Shown here: one piece after another, positions 25,130 through 33,775 of the stretch
Layout of the letters: each line of letters starts with the position of its first letter
How positions within the stretch are numbered: the stretch's first letter is position 1
Assembly (NCBI RefSeq): GCF_900095225.1
Contig: NZ_LT607418.1
Coordinates: 316,570 to 380,569 of the forward strand
Source of the DNA: Pseudomonas sp. UMAB-08
Lineage (GTDB): Bacteria; Pseudomonadota; Gammaproteobacteria; Pseudomonadales; Pseudomonadaceae
DNA: 64,000 bases
Direction: 5' to 3'
Made by a program: the position numbers and the translations under genes
The notes under the pieces: model-generated
Database searches by the model: none
The model's input: the letters and a program-made list of their open reading frames with translations, nothing else
What the model was told of the DNA's origin: nothing

Positions 25130-26911
25130 ATGATCAAGCACTACCCCTTGCTGCGCAGCCTGCTGATATACCGCGAGATGCCCTGGCGCTTTCTGCTGAC
25201 CAGCCTGTTGTTTATTGCCGTGAGCATGGGGCTGGCCGCCCAACAGTGGCTGGTCGGCCATGCTCTGGACGACGTTAACAATGGCCGCGCGGTCGTGCGG
25301 CTCGGCGATGGCAGCCTGGACGCCAGCCTCGCCTGGCACTGGTTTACAGTGTTATTGGCCGTCGCGGTCGGCCGTGGGCTGTTGCAGTATGCCGCTGGTG
25401 TGCTCTCGCTGATTCTCAGCCAGGAGCTGCTGACACGCTTGCGGGCTCGCATTCTGGATCAGGTCCAGGGCTTGCAACTGAGCTATCACTGGCAGCACGG
25501 CATGGGGGAGATGATCACCCGCACCACCCGCGACGCCGACAAGCTGCGCGATGCGCTGATCAACTTCTGGCGACAACTGGTTGAAACGCCACTGATCGTA
25601 CTGGCGACCGTCAGCCTGTTGGCCTGGTACAACCCTTTACTGGGGTTGGTGCCGTTGTTGTTTACCGGCCTGGCGTTATGGATTTTCGTCACGCAGACCG
25701 AACGGCTGCTGGTTCTGGATCGCGAAGTCGGCGCGGCCTACGACCGGGTGAACCAGGACCTGAGCGAGGGTATCGGCGGCGTCCGGGTCATCAAGTCCTT
25801 TGCCCTGGAAGCCGGACGAATCGAACGCTTCCGCCAGCAGGTCGGCTTCTTTGCCGAACAGGCGCGTGTGGCACTGGCCTACGCCAGCTCGCGAATACCC
25901 TTGCCGCAGGTAGTTGTCGCCCTGAGCCATGTGTGGATTTTCCTCTACGGCGCGCTGCTGGTGCGTGACGGCAAACTGGGGCTGGGCGAGCTGGTCACTT
26001 CACTGTTGATTGCCACCACGCTGGTGTTCCGGGTCGAAGGTATTGGTCGGGTGATGCAGGTCTTCGCCGATGCGCGCTCCTCGGCCGAACGGATCTGGCA
26101 ACTGCTGGACACCTCACGGGAAATCCGCGATGGCGATCAAGAGCCGCCAGCCGGGCCACTGGGTTTGCAACTGGAAGACGTAAGCGTGACCTCGCCAACA
26201 GGTGGGCGCAGCCTCTTGCAGGGCTGTTCGATGCAGATAGAACCCGGCGAAGTCGTCGCCCTGGTGGGTGCCACAGGCTCCGGCAAAAGTCTGCTGGCCA
26301 GTCTATTGCCGCGCCTGACCCAGGCACAGGTTGGCAGCGTGCGCATTGGTTCATCTGCTCGGGGTTGGCACGACCTGCGTGACCTACGTCTGGCAAGTCT
26401 GCGCAAACGTGTGCATGTGGTGCCGCAAGAAAGCTTTCTGTTCTCCGACACGCTGGCCGCCAACTTGCGCCTGGCGGCACCGGAGGCGAGCACCGCAGAC
26501 CTGCTCTGGGCGTTACGCATGGCCGCCGCTGAAGACATTCTGGAGCGCTTGCCCCAAGGGCTGGACACGGCCTTGGGCGATCGCGGCGTGACGTTGTCCG
26601 GCGGCCAGCGGCAACGGATCAATCTGGCTCGGGCGCTGTTGGCGCAGCCGGATATTCTCTGTCTGGACGATGCCACCAGCGCGCTGGACTCGATCAGCGA
26701 GCGGACCCTGCTGAATAATATCCGCAGCCTGCGTCAGACCCTGAACAAGACCACCACGGTCCTGCTGATTTCCAGCCGGCTATCGACCATTGAGCTGGCT
26801 GATCGGGTGCTGCTGCTCGAAGACGGGCATATCGTCGACAGCGGCAGCCACGCAAGCCTGACCCGGCGCAACGCCCATTACCGTGATCTGTTGGGGGTCG
26901 AACATGTCTAA
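25130..26911 (+). CDS. ABC exporter half-transporter, degenerate-site subunit
   Basis: A 593-residue fused membrane/ATPase half-transporter. Residues 1-320 contain about six membrane helices; the nucleotide-binding domain has Walker A GATGSGKS near 382-389, the Q loop VVPQESF, signature LSGGQRQRINLARALL near 487-502 and Walker B ILCLDDATSALD, in which the catalytic Glu is replaced by Asp. The next gene overlaps by eight bases and has the complementary defect, so the two form a heterodimeric exporter with one degenerate ATP site. Such exporters extrude lipids, peptides or drugs. Its presence inside a sulfur cluster is unexplained; export of a desulfurised product is a guess. Confidence 0.9.
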   Translation: MIKHYPLLRSLLIYREMPWRFLLTSLLFIAVSMGLAAQQWLVGHALDDVNNGRAVVRLGDGSLDASLAWHWFTVLLAVAVGRGLLQYAAGVLSLILSQELLTRLRARILDQVQGLQLSYHWQHGMGEMITRTTRDADKLRDALINFWRQLVETPLIVLATVSLLAWYNPLLGLVPLLFTGLALWIFVTQTERLLVLDREVGAAYDRVNQDLSEGIGGVRVIKSFALEAGRIERFRQQVGFFAEQARVALAYASSRIPLPQVVVALSHVWIFLYGALLVRDGKLGLGELVTSLLIATTLVFRVEGIGRVMQVFADARSSAERIWQLLDTSREIRDGDQEPPAGPLGLQLEDVSVTSPTGGRSLLQGCSMQIEPGEVVALVGATGSGKSLLASLLPRLTQAQVGSVRIGSSARGWHDLRDLRLASLRKRVHVVPQESFLFSDTLAANLRLAAPEASTADLLWALRMAAAEDILERLPQGLDTALGDRGVTLSGGQRQRINLARALLAQPDILCLDDATSALDSISERTLLNNIRSLRQTLNKTTTVLLISSRLSTIELADRVLLLEDGHIVDSGSHASLTRRNAHYRDLLGVEHV

Positions 26912-28757
26912 CGTCCTGCCCGGCAAAGCGCTCAGCGATATCGAAATCGAGGAACTGCTCGCCAAAAAAGCTCTCGACCGCAGCATGTTTCGGCGCCTGC
27001 TGCCGCTACTGGGGCCGGTACGCGGACGGATCTTCGCGGTTATCGGCCTGGAATTGGTCCTGGTGGTTGCGGTGTTCCTGCGACCCTGGTTCGTACGCCA
27101 GTTACTCGACTACAGTCTGGTCCGACACAACGGCACCTGGGTGCTGGACATTACCTGGGTGGCAGTACTGGGTGGCGGGCTGGGGCTGACCTGGGTCGCG
27201 CGCTTTTTGCTCGCCGGGTTTTCCCAATATCTGGCGGGCAGCGCAGCGATCCAGGTACTCAATCAACTGCGTATTCGGGTCTTCAGCCACGTCCAGGCCC
27301 TGAGCATCGGCTACTTCGACCGGACCAAAGCCGGCCGGATCATCTCCCGGGCCGACCGTGATGTCGACAGCCTAGAACCCCTGTTGATCCAGGGCCCGCC
27401 TGAGCTGCTGGGCGCACTGCTGCGCTGCATCGTTGCCTCGATCATGCTCTGGCTGATTTCGCCGCTGCTGTTCCTCGGGCTGGCGAGCAGCGTGCCCCTG
27501 TTGTTCTTCGCCACCTGGGCCTTCAAGCGTGTTTCCCAGCGCACCTGGGCCAGGGTCGCGGAAAACCGCAGCCGTTTCACTGCGCATCTGGTCGAGACCG
27601 TGGCGGGTGCGCGAATGATTCAGCAATGCGTACAAGAAGCCCCCAACCGCTTGCGTTACCGGCGCCTGCTGGATGATTTCAATAACGCGCTGATCCAGGG
27701 CAACCTGCGTTCGGGCTGGTTTGCGCCTTTTACCGGAATCCTCACCGCCACGGGCATCGCCTTATTGCTGCTGCTCGGAGGCTATGGATTGGCCGAAGGC
27801 CGGATGAGCGTGGGCCAGGTCGCAGAAAGCTTGTTCTACGTGATGCTGTTTCTCGGCCCGTTGCAGGAGCTGTCGGAGCTGTTCGAGCGCTACGCGACCG
27901 GCTCGGCTTCGGCCCAGCGGATTTTCCTGTTGCTAGACACCCATGCGCAGATCGTCGACGACCCTTCGCCCCTGAGCCTTGAGCAGGTACGCGGCGATGT
28001 GCATTTCGACCATGTCAGCTTCTCCTACGTGCCCAAAGGCAGCCCGGTTATCGACGGCTTCGACTTGCATATCCCGGCAGGCGAAGTGTTGGCCATCGTC
28101 GGGCCCTCCGGTCACGGTAAAAGTACCCTGGTGCAATTGTTGACGCGGTTCTACGAAGTCGACAGCGGTGCGATACGGCTCGACGGCATTGACATCAGGC
28201 AACTGACCCAACAGCAATTGCGCCGTAATGTCGGGGTGGTCCTTCAAGAAAACGTGTTGTTCAGCGGCACTATTCTCGACAACCTGCGTCTGGCGGCCCC
28301 CCAGGCCAGCGACGAGCAATTGATCGCCGCAGCCCGAGAGCTGGGCGCCGACGAGGTACTGGAACGTCTGCCCCATGCCTACCAGACTGAAGTCGGCGCG
28401 CTGGGCGCCCACCTCAGTCATGGCCAGCGACAACTGGTCTGCCTGGTCCGGGCCTACCTGGCTGATCCGGCGGTACTGGTGCTGGACGAAGCCACCTCGG
28501 CGGTCGATGTGCATACCGAACGACGTATCCAGCGCGCGCTCCGACGGCTCTGCGAAGGCCGGACGGCGATCATCATCGCGCACCGTCTGGCGACCATCCG
28601 TGATGCTGACCGGATTGCCGTGGTCCGCAATGGTCGGCTGCTTGAGCTGGGCGATCATACCGACCTGATCCGCTTGCAAGGCGTCTACGCTGGGCTGTAT
28701 CGCGCTCATGAACAGACCACAGCGCCTGTCGCCCCTAACGACAAAGTGATTGCGTGA
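26904..28757 (+). CDS. ABC exporter half-transporter, catalytic-site subunit
   Basis: A 617-residue fused membrane/ATPase subunit whose ATG at 26904 overlaps the previous gene by eight bases. Its transmembrane domain covers about residues 30-340; the nucleotide-binding domain has Walker A GPSGHGKS near 406-413, signature LSHGQRQLVCLVRAYL (the second Gly of LSGGQ is His) and an intact Walker B VLVLDEATSAVD. The intact Glu here pairs with the LSGGQ of its partner, while this LSHGQ pairs with the Asp-bearing site, the pattern of BmrCD/TM287-288-like heterodimers. It is the last gene before a regulatory gap. Confidence 0.9.
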   Translation: MSNVLPGKALSDIEIEELLAKKALDRSMFRRLLPLLGPVRGRIFAVIGLELVLVVAVFLRPWFVRQLLDYSLVRHNGTWVLDITWVAVLGGGLGLTWVARFLLAGFSQYLAGSAAIQVLNQLRIRVFSHVQALSIGYFDRTKAGRIISRADRDVDSLEPLLIQGPPELLGALLRCIVASIMLWLISPLLFLGLASSVPLLFFATWAFKRVSQRTWARVAENRSRFTAHLVETVAGARMIQQCVQEAPNRLRYRRLLDDFNNALIQGNLRSGWFAPFTGILTATGIALLLLLGGYGLAEGRMSVGQVAESLFYVMLFLGPLQELSELFERYATGSASAQRIFLLLDTHAQIVDDPSPLSLEQVRGDVHFDHVSFSYVPKGSPVIDGFDLHIPAGEVLAIVGPSGHGKSTLVQLLTRFYEVDSGAIRLDGIDIRQLTQQQLRRNVGVVLQENVLFSGTILDNLRLAAPQASDEQLIAAARELGADEVLERLPHAYQTEVGALGAHLSHGQRQLVCLVRAYLADPAVLVLDEATSAVDVHTERRIQRALRRLCEGRTAIIIAHRLATIRDADRIAVVRNGRLLELGDHTDLIRLQGVYAGLYRAHEQTTAPVAPNDKVIA

Positions 28758-28814
28758 CGCAGTGCCAACCCCAACGGCACTGCTGCTGATCACCCACCCT
28801 GGCTGCTGATCGAT

Positions 28815-28830
28815 TGCTGCTGGAGCAGCA
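28815..28830. promoter_or_regulatory. Candidate SfnR enhancer site
   Basis: TGCTGCTGGAGCAGCA is a perfect TGCTGCT-N2-AGCAGCA palindrome 77 bp upstream of a -24/-12 promoter. Two extra GCTGCTGATC half-sites lie just before it (28780-28811). Confidence 0.6.
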
Positions 28831-28906
28831 GTCGGCATCTGCAAGGTTTTCGGGCTAAGCCCCGGAACGCAGTGCAGCCGGGCCTTCAGGGGATTTAAAA
28901 GCAGCA

Positions 28907-28922
28907 TGGCATGGGCGTTGCA
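28907..28922 (+). promoter_or_regulatory. Sigma-54 promoter for the DszB-like/importer operon
   Basis: TGGCATGGGCGTTGCA keeps GG-GC spacing of 10, a TTGCA -12 box and a -24 box with one change (TGGCAT). It lies 59 bases before the ATG at 28981 and probably drives the genes to 33552. Confidence 0.7.
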
Positions 28923-28980
28923 ATTACCCGTACTTGGACCACAACCACCGCTTCACCCTTCACTCATCCGGAGAACATTC

Positions 28981-30036
28981 ATGAGTCAACCCCTCGATAC
29001 CCTCTGGTATACCCGCTGTCCGGTTCCGACCGGCCTTGGTATTGCCGTGCAAAAAGGCTGGCTGGAAGAGACCTTGAGCGGTCAGGGCACGCGCATCGAA
29101 TCACTGCGCGAATCCAGCGAGCAGGCCGTGCGTGAATCGCATTTCGACCACACCTTGAAAAACTCCGTGCGCCACGGCGGCAATATCCCGGCCATCTGGG
29201 CCCGCGCCAGCGGTCGGGCAACCCGGGTCATCGGTTTGTCCTGGGCCGACGAAGTGCAACTGATCCTGACCACCCCCGACACTGGCATCAAGAGCGCCAA
29301 AGACCTCAAAGGCCGCCGCTTCGGCTTGCCGCATTGGGCCAGCGCGCAGATCGACTTCACCCGCGCCCAAGCCCTGCGTAGCCTGGAAAATGCCTTGAAG
29401 CTCGATGGCCTGGAGGTCAAGGACGTCGAACTCGTTGACTTCATCCATGGTGGTACGTTCAGCGACGAGGCGCCGGAGGTGATCAATGGGGTGAGCAACT
29501 TCAGCGGCTCACGGCGGCGTGGCCAGAATGCCGAACTGGTCGGACTGTTGCGCGGCGAGGTCGATGCGATCTTCCTCAAGGGCGCCCACGCGGTGCAACT
29601 GGCTTATCAATTCGGTTTGCAGACGGTGATCGACACCGGCTCGCACCCCGAACCCCTGATCCGCTCGAACAACGGTACCCCGCGCACCCTCAGCGTTGAC
29701 CAGAACCTGCTCGATGAGCACTTCGATGTCGCGCTGAATATCCTCACCTCGGTGGTACGTGCCGAAGAATGGGCATGGGCACACCCCGAGGATACCCGAC
29801 GCTTTCTGGCCCGCGAAACCAACAGCAGCGAGTTCTGGGTCACCGCCGCTTATGGCACGGACGCGCACCAGCGCCTTCGGACCAATCTCGACGAACGCTC
29901 TGTGGTTGCGGTGCAAGATTTCACTGACTTCCTCGCTCGCTGGAACTTTATCCCGCAGAGCTTTTCGGTACGTGACTGGATTGACCCGCGCCCACTTGAA
30001 GCGCTGCGCAGTTCCGTAGCTACCCTGGCCGGATAA
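28981..30036 (+). CDS. DszB-like sulfinate desulfinase/binding-protein-fold protein (paralogue 2)
   Basis: A 351-residue protein without a signal peptide; the ATG at 28981 has GGAG at the right distance, and an earlier ATG at 28906 overlaps the promoter. The active-site residues of DszB are all present: WYTRCPVPT (C13), then HFDHTLKNSVRHGGNI with H54 and R64 ten residues apart. The C-terminal DWIDPRPLEAL matches the DQWAAPEFL end of DszB in position. It is immediately followed by a same-length paralogue that lacks the Cys. It may release sulfite from a sulfinate made by the local monooxygenases, or act as a cytosolic binding protein; the conserved triad favours the first. Confidence 0.75.
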   Translation: MSQPLDTLWYTRCPVPTGLGIAVQKGWLEETLSGQGTRIESLRESSEQAVRESHFDHTLKNSVRHGGNIPAIWARASGRATRVIGLSWADEVQLILTTPDTGIKSAKDLKGRRFGLPHWASAQIDFTRAQALRSLENALKLDGLEVKDVELVDFIHGGTFSDEAPEVINGVSNFSGSRRRGQNAELVGLLRGEVDAIFLKGAHAVQLAYQFGLQTVIDTGSHPEPLIRSNNGTPRTLSVDQNLLDEHFDVALNILTSVVRAEEWAWAHPEDTRRFLARETNSSEFWVTAAYGTDAHQRLRTNLDERSVVAVQDFTDFLARWNFIPQSFSVRDWIDPRPLEALRSSVATLAG

Positions 30037-30115
30037 CCTGCTTACCGCCGGGCGGTAGCGCTGCTGCCCGGTTATTGGCCCCTAAAGCTTGAATGAATGT
30101 TTGGATCGTGAACGA

Positions 30116-31171
30116 ATGAGTAACCCTCTCGATACGCTTTGGTATACCCATAGCCCAGTCCCCACAGGTCTGGGCATCGCCGTTGAGTCTGGACGACTGG
30201 CCGAAGCCTTTCGCCCTTACGGCACCAATATCCAGGGGCTGCGAGAGTCTTCGGATCGCGAAGTTCGCGAAGCCCACTTCGACCATCACCTGCATAACTC
30301 GGTACGTCACGGCGGCAATATCCCGTCCATCTGGGCCCGCGCCAGCGGCAAGGCCACCCGAGTGCTGGGCTTGTCCTGGAGCGATGAGGTGCAACTGATC
30401 GTGACCACCCCGGAAAGCGGGGTGAAAACCGTACGGGATTTGCGTGACCGGCGTTTCGGCGTGCCCAAGTGGGCCAATGTGCAGATTGATTTCGGTCGTG
30501 CCCAGGCGTTGCGTAGCCTGGAAAATGCATTGAGCCTGGAAGGCCTGCAAGTCAGCGATGTTGAGTTGGTCGATTACCCCTATGGCGGCACTCATAGCGA
30601 CGAGCCTTTGCGGCACATCTTCGGCGCGCAGGTAGCCCTCAATCGCAGCAGCCAGCGACGACGCAATAACGAACTGATCGGCCTGCTCAGGGGCGATATC
30701 GACGCTATTTTCGTCAAAGGTGCATACGCGGTGCAGATGGCTGACGAATTCGGCCTGCACGTCGTGATTGATACCGGCTCGCACCCCGATCCGATTATCC
30801 GCAGCAACATCGGTACACCCCGGACCCTGACCGTCGACCAGCACCTGCTCGACGAACATTTCGATGCGGCAGTACTGATTGTCGAGACGGTACTGCGTGC
30901 CGAGCAATGGGCATGGACCCATCCCGACGAAACCCGGCGCTTTCTCGCCAGGGAATTGAACACCAGCGAGTATTGGGTGGCGGCGGCCTATGGCGAAGAT
31001 GCCCATCAGCGTCTGGTTACCCGACTGGAAGAACGATCACTCGATGCGCTGCAGAACCTCACTGACTTTCTGCAACGGCACCGTTTCATCGAACACAGTT
31101 TCAATGTGCGCGATTGGGTGGATGATCGCCCGCTCGAAGCGGTCCTCGGCAAACATAAGCTGGCGATCTAG
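30116..31171 (+). CDS. DszB-like protein with Ser in place of the catalytic Cys (paralogue 3)
   Basis: A 351-residue protein, a tandem duplicate of the gene before it (same length, SHFDH/AHFDH and GGNIP motifs, DWVDDRPLEA end). The His and Arg equivalents are kept (H54, R64 in HFDHHLHNSVRHGGNI), but WYTHSPVPT carries Ser13 (codon AGC, 30152-30154) where both paralogues and DszB have Cys. In DszB the Cys is the catalytic nucleophile and a Cys-to-Ser change was used to trap substrate. It could therefore be a non-catalytic binder, a regulator, or act on another substrate. ABC permease genes follow directly. The ribosome-binding site is weak, and a TTG nine codons upstream is an alternative start. 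Confidence 0.72.
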   Translation: MSNPLDTLWYTHSPVPTGLGIAVESGRLAEAFRPYGTNIQGLRESSDREVREAHFDHHLHNSVRHGGNIPSIWARASGKATRVLGLSWSDEVQLIVTTPESGVKTVRDLRDRRFGVPKWANVQIDFGRAQALRSLENALSLEGLQVSDVELVDYPYGGTHSDEPLRHIFGAQVALNRSSQRRRNNELIGLLRGDIDAIFVKGAYAVQMADEFGLHVVIDTGSHPDPIIRSNIGTPRTLTVDQHLLDEHFDAAVLIVETVLRAEQWAWTHPDETRRFLARELNTSEYWVAAAYGEDAHQRLVTRLEERSLDALQNLTDFLQRHRFIEHSFNVRDWVDDRPLEAVLGKHKLAI

Positions 31172-31189
31172 CCCATTAAAGGACCGCTC

Positions 31190-31960
31190 ATGTCACATGC
31201 ACGCACCTTGCTCAACCTGAACCGGCTTAGTTGGCTTATCTCGCCCCTGCTGGTGTTGCTCGCCTGGATCTGGGTGGCCCGTTCCGGTGCCTATTCGGCG
31301 CAACTGCTGATACCGCCCGGCGATGTGCTGACCAGCCTGAGCGACCTCTGGGACAGCGGCGAATTGCAGATAAACCTGGGTTTCAGTCTGAGCCGTCTGG
31401 GCATCGGTTTCGCCTTCGGGGCCAGCGCCGGACTGCTGTTCGGTGTCGTCCTGGCGCTGTCGAAAACCGTCGAGGCCTATTGCTCGCCACTGTTTCATAC
31501 CCTGCGTCAGATCCCTTCGATTGCGTTGATTCCGATGTTTATCCTGGTGTTCGGTGTCGAAGAAACATTCAAGATTCTGATCGTCTGCAAAGCGGTGTTC
31601 TTTCCCGTGGCGCTGGCCACCAGCGAAGGCATCAAGGCCATCCCGCGCAGTTACTTCGAGGTCGCCAGTGTCTACCGACTGCCGTTGCCCTCGTTGATCA
31701 TGGATGTTGCTTTCCCGGCCGCCGCACCGACCATCCTGACCGGCTTGCGCGTTGCGTTGAGTCGGGCCTGGATGGTGCTGGTGGCCGCCGAACTGCTGGC
31801 GGCCGACAGTGGCCTGGGGCAGATGATCGAGATGAGTCGGCAGATGATGCGCATCGACATCGTGATGGTCGGCGTGGTGGTCATCGGTCTGGTCGGTTTC
31901 ATACTCGACTACGGTCTGCGCCTGCTGGAAATCCGTTTGTTTCGCTGGAAGACCCGCTAG
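31190..31960 (+). CDS. ABC transporter permease, SsuC/TauC-like (first)
   Basis: A 256-residue inner-membrane permease with about six helices (first at LISPLLVLLAWIWVA). The EAA loop that docks the ATPase is SEGIKAIPRSYFEVASVYRL near 144-163, as in sulfonate/taurine/nitrate importers. AAAGGA precedes the ATG. It is the first of two different permeases before the ATPase gene, so the channel is probably a heterodimer, unlike classical SsuC, which is a homodimer. Confidence 0.88.
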   Translation: MSHARTLLNLNRLSWLISPLLVLLAWIWVARSGAYSAQLLIPPGDVLTSLSDLWDSGELQINLGFSLSRLGIGFAFGASAGLLFGVVLALSKTVEAYCSPLFHTLRQIPSIALIPMFILVFGVEETFKILIVCKAVFFPVALATSEGIKAIPRSYFEVASVYRLPLPSLIMDVAFPAAAPTILTGLRVALSRAWMVLVAAELLAADSGLGQMIEMSRQMMRIDIVMVGVVVIGLVGFILDYGLRLLEIRLFRWKTR

Positions 31961-31969
31961 GAGCCCCCC

Positions 31970-32740
31970 ATGAAAAACACTGCACAGTTACTGCGCCCCC
32001 TGCGCGGTCTTCTGCTGCCAGCCCTGCTGGTCGCACTCTGGGAGTACCTGTCACGCCAGGGCGCCTCGCAAGCCTACGCCTTTGTTCCGCTGGCAACGAT
32101 CTACAGTGGGCTGTGCGAGTTGCTCGCCAACGGTGACTTGCAGGTCAGCGTCCTTGCCAGTCTGCAACGCACTTGTACCGGGCTGGCCATTGGCGCCAGC
32201 CTCGGCGTGGTGGTCGGCGCGCTGACGGCCTTGTCGCGGGTGGCCGACAGGTTGCTGGGGCCGCTGTTCCATATCATGCGTCAAGTGCCGATTCTGGGCC
32301 TAATTCCGTTGATTGCACTGTGGTTCGGCAGTGGCGAATTCGCCAAGGTCTTGATCGTCAGCCTCGCCGCCTTCTACCCCATGACCCTTAATACCCATGA
32401 AGGCTTCAGCCATGTCGAAAAGCGCTACAGGGAAGTCGGGTGGGTTTTCGAGTTCGGTCGCATCCAGCAGTTCACCCAAGTCCTGTTGCCCAGCGCCCTG
32501 CCCAGCATCGCCACCGGGCTGCTGCACGCACTCGCATTCGCGTGGGTCAGCTCGATAGGCAGCGAACTGTTTCTTTCCACTGGAACCGGGTTGGGCAACC
32601 TGATGATGAACGCCGAAGCCGGTTCGCGCATGGAGGTGGTATTGATCGGCGTGCTGTGCATCGGCCTGTTGGGCTATGCGATGAATCAGTTGTTCACCCG
32701 CCTGAGCCGGCATCTGCTGCGCTGGCGGGATCTTCGTTAA
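31970..32740 (+). CDS. ABC transporter permease, SsuC/TauC-like (second)
   Basis: A 256-residue permease, diverged from the one before it, starting 10 bases after its stop with AGGAG upstream. It has the SsuC-like GLIPLIALWFGSGEFAKVLIV and EAA-loop segment HEGFSHVEKRYREVGWVFEF, then LPSALPSIATGLLHALAFAW. Two non-identical permeases of equal length in tandem suggest an asymmetric channel whose binding partner may be the DszB-like Ser paralogue, SsuA-like (10923) or the protein at 18588. Confidence 0.88.
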   Translation: MKNTAQLLRPLRGLLLPALLVALWEYLSRQGASQAYAFVPLATIYSGLCELLANGDLQVSVLASLQRTCTGLAIGASLGVVVGALTALSRVADRLLGPLFHIMRQVPILGLIPLIALWFGSGEFAKVLIVSLAAFYPMTLNTHEGFSHVEKRYREVGWVFEFGRIQQFTQVLLPSALPSIATGLLHALAFAWVSSIGSELFLSTGTGLGNLMMNAEAGSRMEVVLIGVLCIGLLGYAMNQLFTRLSRHLLRWRDLR

Positions 32741-32754
32741 GGGTTGGATAGATC

Positions 32755-33552
32755 ATGAATGCATCACTCAAGCAAAACCTGCTAGGCACCGCGCTTGACG
32801 TGCCGGGCGCCCTGGAAATTCGCGGGCTGGGCAAACAGTATCTGATCGATGGCGAACCCTTGACGGTATTGCAGGACATCAACCTGCAAGTCCACCCAGG
32901 CGAGTTTGTCAGCATTGTCGGGGCCAGTGGCTGCGGCAAGTCCTCCCTGCTACGCCTGATCGTCGGCCTGGAGGCGCAGTACAGCGGCGACATTCTGCTC
33001 GATGGCAAGCGGATCGAATCCACCAGCCTGGAACGCGGCATGGTCTTTCAGGATCACCGCTTGTTCCCGTGGAAAACCGTCGAACAGAACATCGCCATGG
33101 CGCTGAAAAACCACAAGCTGTCGAAGGCCGAGAAAGACCGGCTGGTGGCGGAACACATCGAACTGGTTAACCTCGAGGGCTTTGAAAACGCCTATCCACA
33201 CCAACTGTCCGGTGGCATGGCGCAACGCGCCGCGATTGCCAGGGCACTGATCAATAAACCGAAAATCCTGTTGCTCGATGAGCCCTTCGGCGCCCTCGAT
33301 GCGCTGACCCGCATCCATCTACAGCACGAACTGCAACGCATCTGGGTCCAGCAACGCAGCACCATGATCATGGTGACCCACGACGTCGAGGAGGCGCTCT
33401 ATCTGGGTGACCGGGTAATCGTCATGGAGGCCAGGCCAGGCCGCATAAAACATGAAGTGAAAGTCGATATACCCCATCCACGGGAAAGAAACTCGCCACT
33501 GCTGCAACAACTCAAGAACCAATTACTTGAAGAACTGGTGGGCGACAACTAG
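32755..33552 (+). CDS. ABC transporter ATP-binding protein, SsuB/TauB-like
   Basis: A 265-residue ATPase with Walker A GASGCGKS near 58-65, Q loop MVFQDHRLFPW, signature LSGGMAQRAAIARAL near 146-160, Walker B ILLLDEPFGALDALT and the switch His in IMVTHDVEEALYLGD. It couples ATP hydrolysis to the two permeases upstream, closing the importer operon. Organosulfur import is likely but not shown. Confidence 0.92.
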   Translation: MNASLKQNLLGTALDVPGALEIRGLGKQYLIDGEPLTVLQDINLQVHPGEFVSIVGASGCGKSSLLRLIVGLEAQYSGDILLDGKRIESTSLERGMVFQDHRLFPWKTVEQNIAMALKNHKLSKAEKDRLVAEHIELVNLEGFENAYPHQLSGGMAQRAAIARALINKPKILLLDEPFGALDALTRIHLQHELQRIWVQQRSTMIMVTHDVEEALYLGDRVIVMEARPGRIKHEVKVDIPHPRERNSPLLQQLKNQLLEELVGDN

Positions 33553-33608
33553 CGCAACACCCGCAAGCGCGAAACAACCTCTTTGCACAGGCTTGCCCGA
33601 CCATTTTC

Positions 33609-33628
33609 AGGCCCTTGGTTATGGGCCT
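33609..33628 (+). terminator. Hairpin after the importer operon
   Basis: AGGCCC-TTGGTTAT-GGGCCT forms a 6-bp stem 57 bases after the ATPase stop, with no long U-run. A weak terminator is possible. Confidence 0.4.
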
Positions 33629-33775
33629 TCCGGTGCTTCTCAAGAAGCAGAGAGGGCGCTTGGCGGGCACGCTTTTATATTCGATAAAAGAATATATGCA
33701 TAATAATTAAGAATTTTTTTATCTATGCGATTTTAGTGCATCATTCTCCAGCGCACTCTGCTTCAGGAATGTCTC

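Noticed and set aside
28906..28980. Longer start for the DszB-like paralogue 2 at ATG 28906
   Set aside because: That ATG overlaps the -24/-12 promoter, has no ribosome site and adds residues absent from the tandem paralogue.
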